The translations under genes and the position numbers were made by a program. Positions 44,901-53,724 of a stretch of DNA of 64,000 nt are shown here, in pieces. The stretch is taken from NCBI RefSeq assembly GCF_001953055.1, contig NZ_CP019044.1, positions 1,860,001 to 1,924,000 on the forward strand. Direction: 5' to 3'. The first letter of the stretch is position 1; the number at the start of each line of letters is the position of its first letter. Below the pieces are notes generated by a model. The model did no database searches and was not told the origin of the DNA. It was given only the letters and a program-made list of their open reading frames with translations. Source of the stretch: Salaquimonas pukyongi. GTDB taxonomy: Bacteria; Pseudomonadota; Alphaproteobacteria; Rhizobiales; Rhizobiaceae.

Positions 44901-47900
44901 CGCTCGTGTCATATGCATAGGCTGTCAGCGAAACATTGCCGCTGGCCGCCAGTTCATCGGTAAAGACACCATCAAGCCCAACTGAGCCCTGCACCACGGC
45001 AGCATTGCCGCCATGCCCGGAAGCCGCCAGGATTGCTGAAAGCGTTTCAATCTCACCATCGTCAGCATTGCTGTCGCCGCCCATGTGGCCGGAACCATCC
45101 ACCAGCGGTGCAACGGAGTAATCGGTGATTTCCTCACCCGGCTCAAGCGTATTGTGGCCGTCATTGTCGGTCGAAGTGCCAAAGAAGGTTTCGTCCGGGC
45201 TGCGCCGGTTGGCCGCAATCTCGTCGGCATCGTCGCCAACCAGCCGGTCGAGGAAGACTTCCAGCTCGCCCGGCTTGTTCTCAAAATAATCAAGCACCGG
45301 ATCGATCAGCTTCTTTTCCAGGCCGGACATCTGGGTGTAGGCCGCGCTGTCGGAACCCCTTGCATGGAATTCGCGCAGCGCTTCATAGGTGAAATAGACC
45401 GATTGCGCGTTGGAATCACCCGCATAGGTGCCGCCAAAGGCACCATCACCGGCCAGTGCACGGCCTTCCATGCGATGACCAAGGGCAGCCACCGTCATGT
45501 TGCCCGCGGTAACGCCATCCAGCGCCTGTACGGTGATCGAGTTTTCCGCTGTCAGCGAAATGTCACCGGCAAGCTGGCCCTGCCAGGTCAGCGCATCGCC
45601 GCCATCGCCGCCCTGGGCGGAGATCGTTGCCGGGAAGGAAGGCGGACTGCCTGCCTCGCGGCTGGAATTGCCGCCATCGCCGGCAAAGGCAGAGGCGTGG
45701 GTCAAATGCCCGGCCCGTGCCTCGGCACGATGATCGCCGCTATCGCTGGGCGTGCCGCCAATTGCCTCGAAAACAATGTCGGTCGCAGTATCGGCAGCCG
45801 CACTGTCAAGATCGCCGGCCGGTGCCGGATTGCCGACATTCGTAATCGAAACATCGCCCCAGACCTGGCCGATCTGGGTAATCGCCGAACCGCCATCGCC
45901 GCCATCGCCTTCCGAAATCGTGGCGCTCAAACCGGACTGGATGCCATCGCCGCCAGTGGCGTCGCTCGCATCAGCGTGGGCAAAGCCGTGATGGCCGATC
46001 AGGGCCGTATTGGCATAGAGCGCATGGTCCTGATTGGAGCCCGGGCCGGCCACCGAACGCACCAGAATGCCGTCATAACCCGCACTGGCCATTTGGCCAG
46101 CATCGAAGACATCGCGCGTCTGGACCGTGATATCGGCGCCATTGGTATCATCGCGGCCATAATCATTGTCGGTGTCACGGCCTTCAATATCACGTCCCGT
46201 GCCCTGATGATTGATGACCACATGAGCATTGCCCCCATGTCCGCCGCGCCGGTCTGTGCCCAGCGTCAGACGGTTTTCATCTTCGTCGATGTCATAGGGC
46301 GTGTCGCCATCATCGGTCGGGCCGTTATAATTGTAATCGGCATCGACAAGGTTGGGATCATCCAGCGTCTGAAGGCCGTTGGTCGAACCTGATAATCCGC
46401 CATCCCCGCCTGCTCCCGTCACCGCTTCCGCCATGCCGCCATGGCCGACGCTCGCCAGCACAAAATTATCGCTGCCGACATTGATATTCGCCGAGGAGGA
46501 TATCAGTTCGAAGGCATTGCCGTCGGTATCCTTGTTGTGGCCGGCATCAATGAAGATGTCATAGGCATAGCCGGTCTGAACGATGCGAGCATCACCGCCA
46601 TCGCCGCCATTGGCGGTCTGGTTGCGCTGCTCGTTGACGTTCCAGTCCGGCGAACCATCGCCGCCATCGCCGCTTTCGGCATAGGCAAGATCGCCATGAC
46701 CGACCTGCGCCCGCACGATCGAGTTCGAGTTTTCGAACAGATTGGCCGTGATCTGCATGCCGTTGCCGAAATAGCCATCAGGGTCAGTCGTACCGGTCGT
46801 TGAGTCGAAATCGACCAAGTCGACACTGATATAGGTGTCGAGGATCGCATCCTGCTGGATCAGCGCATCGCCGCCATCGCCGCCATTGCCCTTGTACTGG
46901 CCGTCATCGCCATCCCCGGCGCTGCCGGAAATCGAGGCGGCAATCCGGCCATGGCCGATCTGCGACACGATGGTATTGTCGGAACTGCCGGCATTGGTTG
47001 CCGAGCCGTTTTCAGCCAGCATCACAACGGAGAAGTCCGGCGTACCGGGCTCTTCGTCGTCGGCGCCCGTCATCAGCCAGATTCCGCCCTTGATCTGGTT
47101 CTGCAGAACCCGTGTATCGCCGCCATTGCCGCCATTGGCAATTTCGGTCTGGCTGGAGCCGTCTTCTCCGCCCGGTGAGGAAGCGCCGTTGCCGCCCCCG
47201 CCGCCGGTGGCTGAAGCGCTGGCCTGATGCCCCAGCGAGGCCAGTGCGATGTTGTCGCCATAATCGAGGTCAACCGTCGAAAGAATGTCCACCCGCTTGG
47301 CGTCATTGGAAACGGAATTGTCCAGCGCATTGGGCGTATTGATGTAAATGTGCCCGACCAGATGATCGGCTTCCAGCTCAACGGTGTCGCCGCCATCCAC
47401 ATCCGGATCCACATCCCGCAACTGGCCCTGGCGTACGAACCCGACACCGCCGCGTCCACCCGACGCGTTGACGGCGAAATTTTCTGCAGTGCCGCCATCG
47501 GCAGCAACATGCGCGTCAAAGGCGCCTGACAAGCCTTCGCGGCCTGCACGCTTGGGTATGAAGAGGCCACCGGCATCCGACCATTGTACGGCCGAATGAC
47601 CGATATTGGCGCGGTGGTAATCATCGCCGCCACCCGGCGTATAGTCATCCAGATTGGCGTGGACGACCAAGCTCTCGGCTTCGCCATTGTCGTTGTTTCC
47701 GGTCGAAACGGAGATGTCGCCGATGGAATAGCCGGCCTGGGTATAGGCATCGCCCCCGCGCCCGCCATTGGCCGTCGAGAAATCGCCGACAAGCGCGGTG
47801 AAGTGCGTGTCGGAACCGCCATTGTACTGGGAGATGAGATCGGTCGTGTTGAGCTCACGCTGAATGGACCAGCTGGATACACCATCGGCCTCGAAACCGC

Positions 47901-50900
47901 GCCCGGTTACCGCAACGTAGTCGAGCACACCCAGTCCGGTAATGCCGTTGACCGTACCGTCGCCCGCCTGAACATAACTGCCGGAGTCGACATAATTGGC
48001 GCGCCCGTCGATGACATCCATGAAGCCGTCATTGTCCACATCGACAATGTCAAGACGGCCGTCCCGGTCAAAGTCGACCAGATCCACATCGCCGTCGCGG
48101 TCCATGTCGACGAAGACCTGAAGCGCCCTGCGGTCCGCATGGGTTGTCGCAAACCGCGCATCAAACAGGTTTTGGGAACCGGTGGTACCGTTCAACTCGT
48201 TGTCGGTGTCTGGATCGTGCTGGTCATAGGTCGCCACGACCCGGCCGAAGCGGGCCAGGTTGCCCGCGTTATCGGAATAAAGGTCATTGTTGGATTCATC
48301 GTTCAGAACAAAGGTGCCGTCATTGTCCAGAATGAACTCCGGATCGGCTTCCTCGTCGTGGAAAATCACCGAATCAGGCCCGTCCGGCAGATAGGTGCGG
48401 ATGCCGTCGCTGTTGTTGCCATTGCCATCGGCCGCACCGGTATTGGTCGGTGAATAGGAACCCAGATCGCTGTTGATCGATTGAATGGTCGATCCCTGGC
48501 GGTTGGCGATGTCATCGGGCGTCACGGCAATACCGTCTTCGCCTTCGATTGAATCGGAGTCGCCCAGCCCGCTCTGCTCGAAGGAATCGTCCTGGTCGCC
48601 ATCGATCAGCACATGATCGAAAGACGAAGCCCCGGCATTGGCGCCGGTTTGCGTGCCGTTCACATTGATGATGCCGCCATCGAAGGTCGTACCTGCCGTC
48701 GCTGGCTCATACAGTACACCCGCCGCTCCGCCATTCTGCGTCAGCGCCACCAGCGAGGTGGCGTGGCCAATGGTCGAGATCACATAGGTGTGCTCGCCAT
48801 GGGAAGCCGTCGTCTCGACGGTAACCCGCCGGTCGGCAACCACCACGATGTCGCCATTGATGTTGTTGGAGGCGATCAGGACATCGCCACCGCGCCCGCC
48901 CGAGGAATTGGGCTGGATATCGACCGCGCCGGCCTGAAGGGCAGTTTCATCCACACCATCCTCGCTGGTGGGCGCGCCCTGCGAATCGGACTGGCCGCCG
49001 CCGTTGACAAACAGCGAATTGCCATCATCGTCGAACTCGGTGTTCGTCGAGCCGCCATCGCCGCCACTGCCGCCCTCGCCCTGCATGCGCACCCGGTGAC
49101 CCACACCGGCGAACACGTCATTGCCGGTGCCTTCCGCTGTACCCGTGTCAACCCGGGTAGTGATGACGAGACTGTCGGAAATCGCAGCCACGACCGTTCC
49201 CGGATTGGGATCGCCATTGATGTCCACGGCAAACGTGTCGGAAATATTGAGCGCAATGCGCGCGTCCTCGCGCCGATCGGCATCGGTATCGTGATAGATT
49301 TCCGCCTGACCGCCGGAAATGCGGTCGGCGATTTGCCGGTCGGTGATATCGCCGGAGGTCAGGCGGATATCGCCGCCATTGCCACCGCGCACCGCGCCAA
49401 CGCCCGAACGGTAGTTGAGGAATTGCTCGCCTTCGGTTTCGCTCTGATAGACGGGCAGGTCGTTGGCATAGAAGTTGGCGTCGCCACCCGCACCGCCATC
49501 GCCGGAATCAGCGAAGATGCGCTGGCCGTGGCCAATCACGCTTTCGGTGATCGAGCGGTTGTTGGCCGAAAGCCCGTTGGTTGCGGAGGAATCCAGCACA
49601 ACGCGGCCAATGGCATTGACCGTGATGTCACCTTCGACAAGCTGTACGCCCTGCAACTGATCTTCAGCCTGGGCATCACCCGACAGCAGCACGGCGCCGT
49701 TGCGGTTGTCGCCCAGATCGGCGGAATTGACCACATCGGCATTCATGCCATTGGCCAGGGTCCGGCTGGTCAGGACCAGACCTTGGTCATGCACCAGCCG
49801 GCCAAGCTGCACGTCAATGTGCCCGCCGCGCCCGCCAAAGGCAGTGACCTGACCGTTGGGATCGTCTGCATCGTTGTCACCGGGATCGTCCGTATTATCA
49901 ACACCGCCGGCTCCGAGCCCGCCGCCAGCCCCGCCATCGCCGGAGACGAGTTCGATCACATCTGAATGACCGAGCATCGCATAATCGGAAGAATTATTGG
50001 CGGCAGTATTTGCCGAACTGTCATTCGTTTCGATCGTCAGCGCGTTGGCACCGTCTGTCTCATCGCTCTCCCGCGCCGTGACGGAAATGTCGCCGCGCAA
50101 CCCATAGGCATAGTCGTCGAATTCCCCGGTGCCGTTGCCCTGGTCGAGGCCGTATTCGCGCGCATCGAGCGATTGGATAATCAGGATGTCGCCGCCCGCG
50201 CCGCCATCGCGGCCCGTATCGCCGCCCACGCCGCCATCGCCGGTGACGACCCGGATGCGGTGACCGTGGCCAACCTGGCTTTCGCCCGAATTGCGTTCGT
50301 TGACCGCAAGACCGGAAGTCGAGGTGGATTCAAGGATAACCTCGTTGGAGGACAGCAGGGCGATGTTGGTTGTGTTGGTGATGGAGATGTCGTCATCGCT
50401 GTCGGCATCGTCGTCGCGCTCCAACCCGCCATCCCACACGGTACCCTTGTAGATGGTGATGTCGCCGCCATCGGCGGCATCCCCGTCCACATCCTGAACG
50501 GCATCGGCCCCATCGCCGGTGCGCGCATAGATCTCGCCGCCATGGCCGATCTGCGCATTGACGGAATTGTCGGTGACTGCGGCATTGCCGGCCGCGATGA
50601 GACTCTCCACCGTAATGTCCTGGTTGTGGACCTCATGGGCATCGTCAGCCGTGTCGACTGTACCTTGCGTCTGGGTGTCGACCAGAATGTCGGCGCCCAG
50701 GATATGTGCCTGATATATCGTTACATTTCCGCCCCTGAAAGCGGTTTCCACAGCGCCGGACGTATCAACCCCGCCATCCTGCGTGCCGATGATCGAACCC
50801 GTGCCATGACCGATGCGGGCGATGTTCACGTCAAAGCTGGTCAACGGCGCATCGCCTTCGGTCACGCTTGCCGAAACGGTCACACCATTGTCATCGTCCC

Positions 50901-53724
50901 GGTCGGTGTCATAGACCGCGATATCGCCGGCGATGCGGTTTTCGGTGATGACGATGTCGATCGGCGCATCATCGTTGGCACCCTGGTCGGATTCACTCGA
51001 TTGCACGAAGGAGCCGTGCCCGATTTGCGTACGCTGGAAGTTGTTGACGATATCGTCGTCCGGCGCGGCGTCGCTGTTGTCGGTCGAGGCGGAATTTGCC
51101 TGAACCAATACCGAGTCAGCCATGACGGTGATGTTGGTCGAATCCGTGTTTTCGTCGCCATCGGTTTCAGCCAAGTCATTGAAATCGCGGATATCGCCAA
51201 AGGTGAATTCAAGCGGCGCCGTTGTCGTGGCGACGCTTAAAATATTGCCATGCACAAGCGCCCCGTGACCGATCTGCGAGATGACAGTCACCACGCCATC
51301 GGCCGCATCACGCGCAAGATCAAAACCCATCACCAGATCACCGTCGGCGGTGACGCTAATGTCACCGGCAATCCGGCCCTGGGTATAACCGGCGGAATTC
51401 GCGCCTGAGGACTGAGTGGCAAGCGCGCCGTGGCCGATCCGGGCTGCTGCCGCGTGATCAACGCCCAGGTTCACGGTAATCGGATCAGCATCATTGATGG
51501 CAACATCACCATCGGTTCCCGCACGGGTGGAAACCGAAATATTGCCGGAAATATCCCCCATGGAGCTCGCACTGCCGCGCGACGCGACAGAACCATGGCC
51601 GATCTGGGCGCTGCCGGTATCAAACCCGCGAATACCGGAGTAGCCGTTAGAGGCCAGATTCACGCCACCCGCACCCGCGACAACCGTGATGTCGGAGCCG
51701 ACAATCGCGGCAACATCGGTTGCCGATTGCCGCCCGCCATGACCGATCAGTGCCGTCGATGCCGTGGGGCCGGTACCGCCGGTCAGATTGACAGCATCAC
51801 CGGCTTCAACCCGGATATCGCCATTGTTGTCTGCCGCACCGGAATCACCACGGGCCGATCCCTGGTTGAAGCCGATCTGGGCAATCGAAGGACTCGCATC
51901 CCCGCCCAAAACATTGACGCTGCCGGTCGCAAGATCGACAACACCGTCAAAGTCTGAATCACCGGCGACCATCGTCGTCTGGCCGAACGCCGAACCAATG
52001 GCGACGTCGTCCGTACGCCCGGCGGCAGACCCGATGTTGATGTCGCCAGCTGCCAGGAACCGCACGCCGTCAGCGCCGGTTACAGTACCATCGGTTGAAT
52101 GCTGGATAATGACGTCATCCAGAGCATTAATGTCACGCTCGGCATTGACCTCAAGCAACGTATCGGCGGTCCACTGGATATCGACACCGGCAAGAAAATC
52201 GACATCTCCCGTGCCTGCATCGGAAGCGGTTACATCCTGACCGGTGGTGTTGTCGTTATCAGTATCGGCATTATCGGTATCAAGGCCGGTCGAAGCCCCT
52301 ACGGTGGTAATGACCACATTCGCAAAACCGAGCGCCGTCTCCACATCGGTGTCGTTGAGGTTATTGCCGCCGGAAGCGGCCGTCGAAACCGTCAACCCGC
52401 CCGGATCGAGCAGGAGCGTACCGAACTGACCATTTTCTGACCGCAGATCGGCGGTACCCAGGAAGGAAAGCGTGTCCTTCCCCGAAACCTCGGCAAAGCC
52501 GCCAGTGCCGTCGACCGAGGTTGCCACGATATCACCGGCAAAACTTGTGGTATCATCCGACCAGACGATCACCTGGCCCGCATCCCCCGACTGCGTCGCG
52601 CTGGCATCGAGCAGCGCGCCGGCTTCGACGGTCACGATTTCCGCATTTTGCGAAATGTCGACTGCATTGCCGCCGCGATCGGTACCGGAACCCTGGAAAC
52701 CGCCCCCAATGAACATGCGTCCACCGCCCAGGGCTCCGGAAACATCAAGAACAGAGCCGGCTTCAACCGAAATTTCCGGCGCTTCGAAGATGATCTCGCC
52801 ACCCTTCTGCGGGGTGCCGGCCTTGACCACGCCGCGATTGACGATCTTCCTGGTCGAACGCACCACGACCTTCTTGCGTGCCACCACGCGGCCGGTATTG
52901 CGTACCTTGCCGCCGCCGGTGAGCATGATCCGCCCGCCTTTTTTGGACACACCGGTGGCACGAACAACGCCGGTATTGTTGATCGCAAGCGCATATTCAT
53001 TGCCGCCGGCAGCGCGCAGTTCGGCTGCCGCCGCTTCAACATGCCCGCGATTGACGATCTTGCCCTTGCCGGCGCGGATGGAAATGCGCCCGTCGCCCGA
53101 ATCAACCGGGCGCAGCAGGATTTCCTCGCCGGCACCAAGGCCCACATAGCCGCCATTGGAACTGATCTTGCCGGTCTCGCCGACCTCGATTTCCCGCGAC
53201 AGCAGGAAGATGTCGCCGCCGGTAACAGAGCGGATCGTACCGTGAACGGTAATCCCGCCGCCGGTTTCAATGCCCTGGGTAAACAGCATGTCGCCGGCAC
53301 CGAGGAAGTCCGCATTGGAGACGTTGAGCGTCGAGGCGACAAAGCCGCCCGTGTCCACCAGCCCGCTTTCACCGATCAGAATGCCGTTTTCGTTGATCAG
53401 GTAAACCTGGCCGTTGGATTCCAGCGTGCCGTAAATTTCGGAGATGTCGCCGCCCGTCACCCGGTTCAGGATGGCGGCCTCATTGGCGATCTGGTTGATC
53501 GAGGTTGTCTCCCCCGCCCCGATCGAGAACGAGTCCCAGTCAACCACCGACCGCATGGAGTCGTTCTGGATGATCACATGATCGGTGCCGGTGCCCGAGA
53601 TCGTCACATCGCCTGTGACCACCGTCGGATCAAGCGGGTTGCCGAGCGCCGAAGAAGCGGCAGCGAGCGTTCCCGCAGAAACCGAAGCAAACAGAGTATC
53701 GCGCAATTTGCGATTGAAGAACAT
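38995..53724 (-). CDS. Giant TpsA exoprotein with Gly-His repeats (about 4909 aa)
   Basis: ATG 53724 (behind GGGGGTACAGG) starts a signal-like segment and then a TPS secretion domain: WDSFSIGAGETTSI (63-76), SEIYGTLESNGQVYLINENG (95-114, NENG for the usual NPNG) and GGFVAST. Beta-helix-type repeats follow. Between about 51.9 and 40.2 kb some 35 copies of a unit recur, marked by x-[IVL]-G-H (mostly IGHG) and by GDI-x-V and GGDGGD-type segments, every 80-130 residues. The protein is very rich in Asp, Gly, Asn and Thr. It contains an EF-hand-like Asp cluster and two helical inserts. It is probably a secreted or surface-held filamentous adhesin of about 500 kDa. The ligand is unknown. Confidence 0.92.
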   Translation of the reverse strand: MFFNRKLRDTLFASVSAGTLAAASSALGNPLDPTVVTGDVTISGTGTDHVIIQNDSMRSVVDWDSFSIGAGETTSINQIANEAAILNRVTGGDISEIYGTLESNGQVYLINENGILIGESGLVDTGGFVASTLNVSNADFLGAGDMLFTQGIETGGGITVHGTIRSVTGGDIFLLSREIEVGETGKISSNGGYVGLGAGEEILLRPVDSGDGRISIRAGKGKIVNRGHVEAAAAELRAAGGNEYALAINNTGVVRATGVSKKGGRIMLTGGGKVRNTGRVVARKKVVVRSTRKIVNRGVVKAGTPQKGGEIIFEAPEISVEAGSVLDVSGALGGGRMFIGGGFQGSGTDRGGNAVDISQNAEIVTVEAGALLDASATQSGDAGQVIVWSDDTTSFAGDIVATSVDGTGGFAEVSGKDTLSFLGTADLRSENGQFGTLLLDPGGLTVSTAASGGNNLNDTDVETALGFANVVITTVGASTGLDTDNADTDNDNTTGQDVTASDAGTGDVDFLAGVDIQWTADTLLEVNAERDINALDDVIIQHSTDGTVTGADGVRFLAAGDINIGSAAGRTDDVAIGSAFGQTTMVAGDSDFDGVVDLATGSVNVLGGDASPSIAQIGFNQGSARGDSGAADNNGDIRVEAGDAVNLTGGTGPTASTALIGHGGRQSATDVAAIVGSDITVVAGAGGVNLASNGYSGIRGFDTGSAQIGHGSVASRGSASSMGDISGNISVSTRAGTDGDVAINDADPITVNLGVDHAAAARIGHGALATQSSGANSAGYTQGRIAGDISVTADGDLVMGFDLARDAADGVVTVISQIGHGALVHGNILSVATTTAPLEFTFGDIRDFNDLAETDGDENTDSTNITVMADSVLVQANSASTDNSDAAPDDDIVNNFQRTQIGHGSFVQSSESDQGANDDAPIDIVITENRIAGDIAVYDTDRDDDNGVTVSASVTEGDAPLTSFDVNIARIGHGTGSIIGTQDGGVDTSGAVETAFRGGNVTIYQAHILGADILVDTQTQGTVDTADDAHEVHNQDITVESLIAAGNAAVTDNSVNAQIGHGGEIYARTGDGADAVQDVDGDAADGGDITIYKGTVWDGGLERDDDADSDDDISITNTTNIALLSSNEVILESTSTSGLAVNERNSGESQVGHGHRIRVVTGDGGVGGDTGRDGGAGGDILIIQSLDAREYGLDQGNGTGEFDDYAYGLRGDISVTARESDETDGANALTIETNDSSANTAANNSSDYAMLGHSDVIELVSGDGGAGGGLGAGGVDNTDDPGDNDADDPNGQVTAFGGRGGHIDVQLGRLVHDQGLVLTSRTLANGMNADVVNSADLGDNRNGAVLLSGDAQAEDQLQGVQLVEGDITVNAIGRVVLDSSATNGLSANNRSITESVIGHGQRIFADSGDGGAGGDANFYANDLPVYQSETEGEQFLNYRSGVGAVRGGNGGDIRLTSGDITDRQIADRISGGQAEIYHDTDADRREDARIALNISDTFAVDINGDPNPGTVVAAISDSLVITTRVDTGTAEGTGNDVFAGVGHRVRMQGEGGSGGDGGSTNTEFDDDGNSLFVNGGGQSDSQGAPTSEDGVDETALQAGAVDIQPNSSGGRGGDVLIASNNINGDIVVVADRRVTVETTASHGEHTYVISTIGHATSLVALTQNGGAAGVLYEPATAGTTFDGGIINVNGTQTGANAGASSFDHVLIDGDQDDSFEQSGLGDSDSIEGEDGIAVTPDDIANRQGSTIQSINSDLGSYSPTNTGAADGNGNNSDGIRTYLPDGPDSVIFHDEEADPEFILDNDGTFVLNDESNNDLYSDNAGNLARFGRVVATYDQHDPDTDNELNGTTGSQNLFDARFATTHADRRALQVFVDMDRDGDVDLVDFDRDGRLDIVDVDNDGFMDVIDGRANYVDSGSYVQAGDGTVNGITGLGVLDYVAVTGRGFEADGVSSWSIQRELNTTDLISQYNGGSDTHFTALVGDFSTANGGRGGDAYTQAGYSIGDISVSTGNNDNGEAESLVVHANLDDYTPGGGDDYHRANIGHSAVQWSDAGGLFIPKRAGREGLSGAFDAHVAADGGTAENFAVNASGGRGGVGFVRQGQLRDVDPDVDGGDTVELEADHLVGHIYINTPNALDNSVSNDAKRVDILSTVDLDYGDNIALASLGHQASASATGGGGGNGASSPGGEDGSSQTEIANGGNGGDTRVLQNQIKGGIWLMTGADDEEPGTPDFSVVMLAENGSATNAGSSDNTIVSQIGHGRIAASISGSAGDGDDGQYKGNGGDGGDALIQQDAILDTYISVDLVDFDSTTGTTDPDGYFGNGMQITANLFENSNSIVRAQVGHGDLAYAESGDGGDGSPDWNVNEQRNQTANGGDGGDARIVQTGYAYDIFIDAGHNKDTDGNAFELISSSANINVGSDNFVLASVGHGGMAEAVTGAGGDGGLSGSTNGLQTLDDPNLVDADYNYNGPTDDGDTPYDIDEDENRLTLGTDRRGGHGGNAHVVINHQGTGRDIEGRDTDNDYGRDDTNGADITVQTRDVFDAGQMASAGYDGILVRSVAGPGSNQDHALYANTALIGHHGFAHADASDATGGDGIQSGLSATISEGDGGDGGSAITQIGQVWGDVSITNVGNPAPAGDLDSAAADTATDIVFEAIGGTPSDSGDHRAEARAGHLTHASAFAGDGGNSSREAGSPPSFPATISAQGGDGGDALTWQGQLAGDISLTAENSITVQALDGVTAGNMTVAALGHRMEGRALAGDGAFGGTYAGDSNAQSVYFTYEALREFHARGSDSAAYTQMSGLEKKLIDPVLDYFENKPGELEVFLDRLVGDDADEIAANRRSPDETFFGTSTDNDGHNTLEPGEEITDYSVAPLVDGSGHMGGDSNADDGEIETLSAILAASGHGGNAAVVQGSVGLDGVFTDELAASGNVSLTAYAYDTSDADRGITILGHSNALADTVQIAHVGHQAEAYKVRGGTGWNVDGRNAGANGIGGDGGDAMVDQYALNGGIDFDSRHKLVIAARDTSLAADETRAWVGHRLTIGPDNDGYREDPVVEAGEGGSEQSVPYADGHNGNGGDVFIWQRGVISGTQRPDSDPTEDYFYDTEIQLSALQDADDHQSILIEAVASALSAPDVETHIGHDFLIHSVKAGDAGRQASLSGPNGAAEGLLEGNGGDIFIYQSDLGADIDIVGRDDVDVLATSSNSNWAHLNIGHERTVGLGVDHDNPRADATASIVAGLGGDAVPEDINDTDLASIDAAAAGIIEDGDSGRIEIVLGVIGDSWEDADDNNADDDERLITITSIQEDLSVIAMTANGTTSIIEIGNQQQVHAETGSASEYNSTPYTQPAGDAGGVYIARDDIYGDILLQAIDADRANSENPTDGKVVEIHTQTGLGALAEVKIGHETWFDVLTSNPDTVRSAWGRDREFLFAVNLADFGALIDPTTVDNDAAGQATYADAQNAVEDMEDVVRMLEYVITQYGDRFPADDGVADGDDLGDLNTLLADAQTALNNALAALNSVDASDLEDVNNGSPTNADSVEAVVRDVQQAANSIVGAATAFETILDNVNTQVTGVPNADELLADPAKAGDIVYGGMTARVHNIASLRTFEPVADRNVMFLDDHDATVLQPLNDMGAAPFDPGLLAQGGDVSDTGVVRGDIWALSGRDTDLTGITLTDRGDVIGNDTIVATNFGGTGFTAADDIDDGVVKITTLTSNGETLTELGHRRFMSNVTSFGGGDTNGGTDDGGIMGDGGSITTRNTTGGDITVRAEEVVIHANGGPGGTGEVHLLHSALTMNYATGWSDIQTRMGSGGDISNNTLVYGGLDLDAERIATDIDAQDRTLQANGLANEFIHFGHQVADDNLSNSDPVEPVPQGDSQDNLGSNRGGSISSVQRVFGQRIVNGTTTYGDVVNIGLDVNGDGMVSDLIIETLGAGQSDIRLGHGEDEDTLAASVFHRGVSGGQPAAPRSGGFADPDAPLVASGGVSITDDGDWVTLTQEVDGDIRISQVEDLEIKALGAADNDIWIGHDAEQFGQSGQVNNPPSVLQYGERVTVTQTVMGTLDIQATSSFFGQLGGAAGNDWHLGHEATQTAFSADDSADPSDFEDDDANGVADGNGASAGAVNDDFDQPDILASQLIQSEISIVTGEITLQNDKGADSQLQVGHEAFHIASVDGDKTHAATDVNSPDRSTGHVVATSRINPGDATNDEDDIILTATGATGQTDTVVVAVNGTEGDIQIINTAVGETRVGHRSTSTMTDGLLNAEGQYSTLQAIGNSADTDSNEEVDDTSQAVIALNAVQDIVVDNQAAGRAQVGHFITEEGTLQTNPVDADDDISTGPAADHGDSQLRQIIGSDVLIGSNASQGSGGTGTGGAGNNFVLSAGSGDALIGHNSPDSNQWQVEGMAPDARRVTVQLLDGDITVEAGTDADADAPDGTVLASAAAAIADETGTGDDFLIITGTGEARIGHDQANTPGGAGNRTQASAGDIWARAGGDMHVLGGAGTSAIGHEDYNFDDSSANAAAPHSALPESLGTVRDRIRGNTTVGAGQNSAPEDSTLIADIMVFDAQGGAVDINSGYGGQGDADVDGELRFFLPAQEGLTIVSPVRFNDSVSNTDMTFDRTGDPSNVFEGQGGNDHEHDFTFMSETAPYTDQYIGLGNFTFYFESTPQEGFTYFPEYTPYINLIDLDPGFAVVLDREGGSKGQGTVNIGNLEGKNYLGTSSFDIACEEDSFGSTADVDEERLQEECERVVISHQGSPTGFGSNWGFSATAGGNQTFGHGLPDDLEEVSANGSFGYTVPVSGELRQPSLITPQRLTANQNGYGVTTAQHRLPAWQSGALYETAQAEPLMTSAYAPVIGGSMSEAEISYAPGDSYGEYITGESIYREMQQANYPDAISYASSYTVFVQRPL
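48001..48120 (-). repeat. Asp-rich calcium-binding-like segment inside TpsA
   Basis: Three successive units of the form D-x-D-x-D-G-x-x-D-x-x-D are encoded here (DMDRDGDVDLVD, DFDRDGRLDIVD, DVDNDGFMDVID). They match EF-hand/thrombospondin type 3-like calcium loops. They interrupt the Gly-His repeat region. Confidence 0.7.

Noticed and set aside
41644-44985. 1113-codon open frame on the plus strand, and other long plus-strand frames (40153-41478, 45085-46392, 48613-49965, 49966-51240, 52648-53796)
   Set aside because: All lie antisense to the tpsA reading frame. They arise because its G+C-rich Asp/Gly/Ile codons leave few stops on the other strand. Products have no family features, while the minus-strand frame has clear TPS and repeat motifs.
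40190-51900. CRISPR array
   Set aside because: The repeats are in frame, variable and coding, with no uniform spacers and no cas genes nearby.
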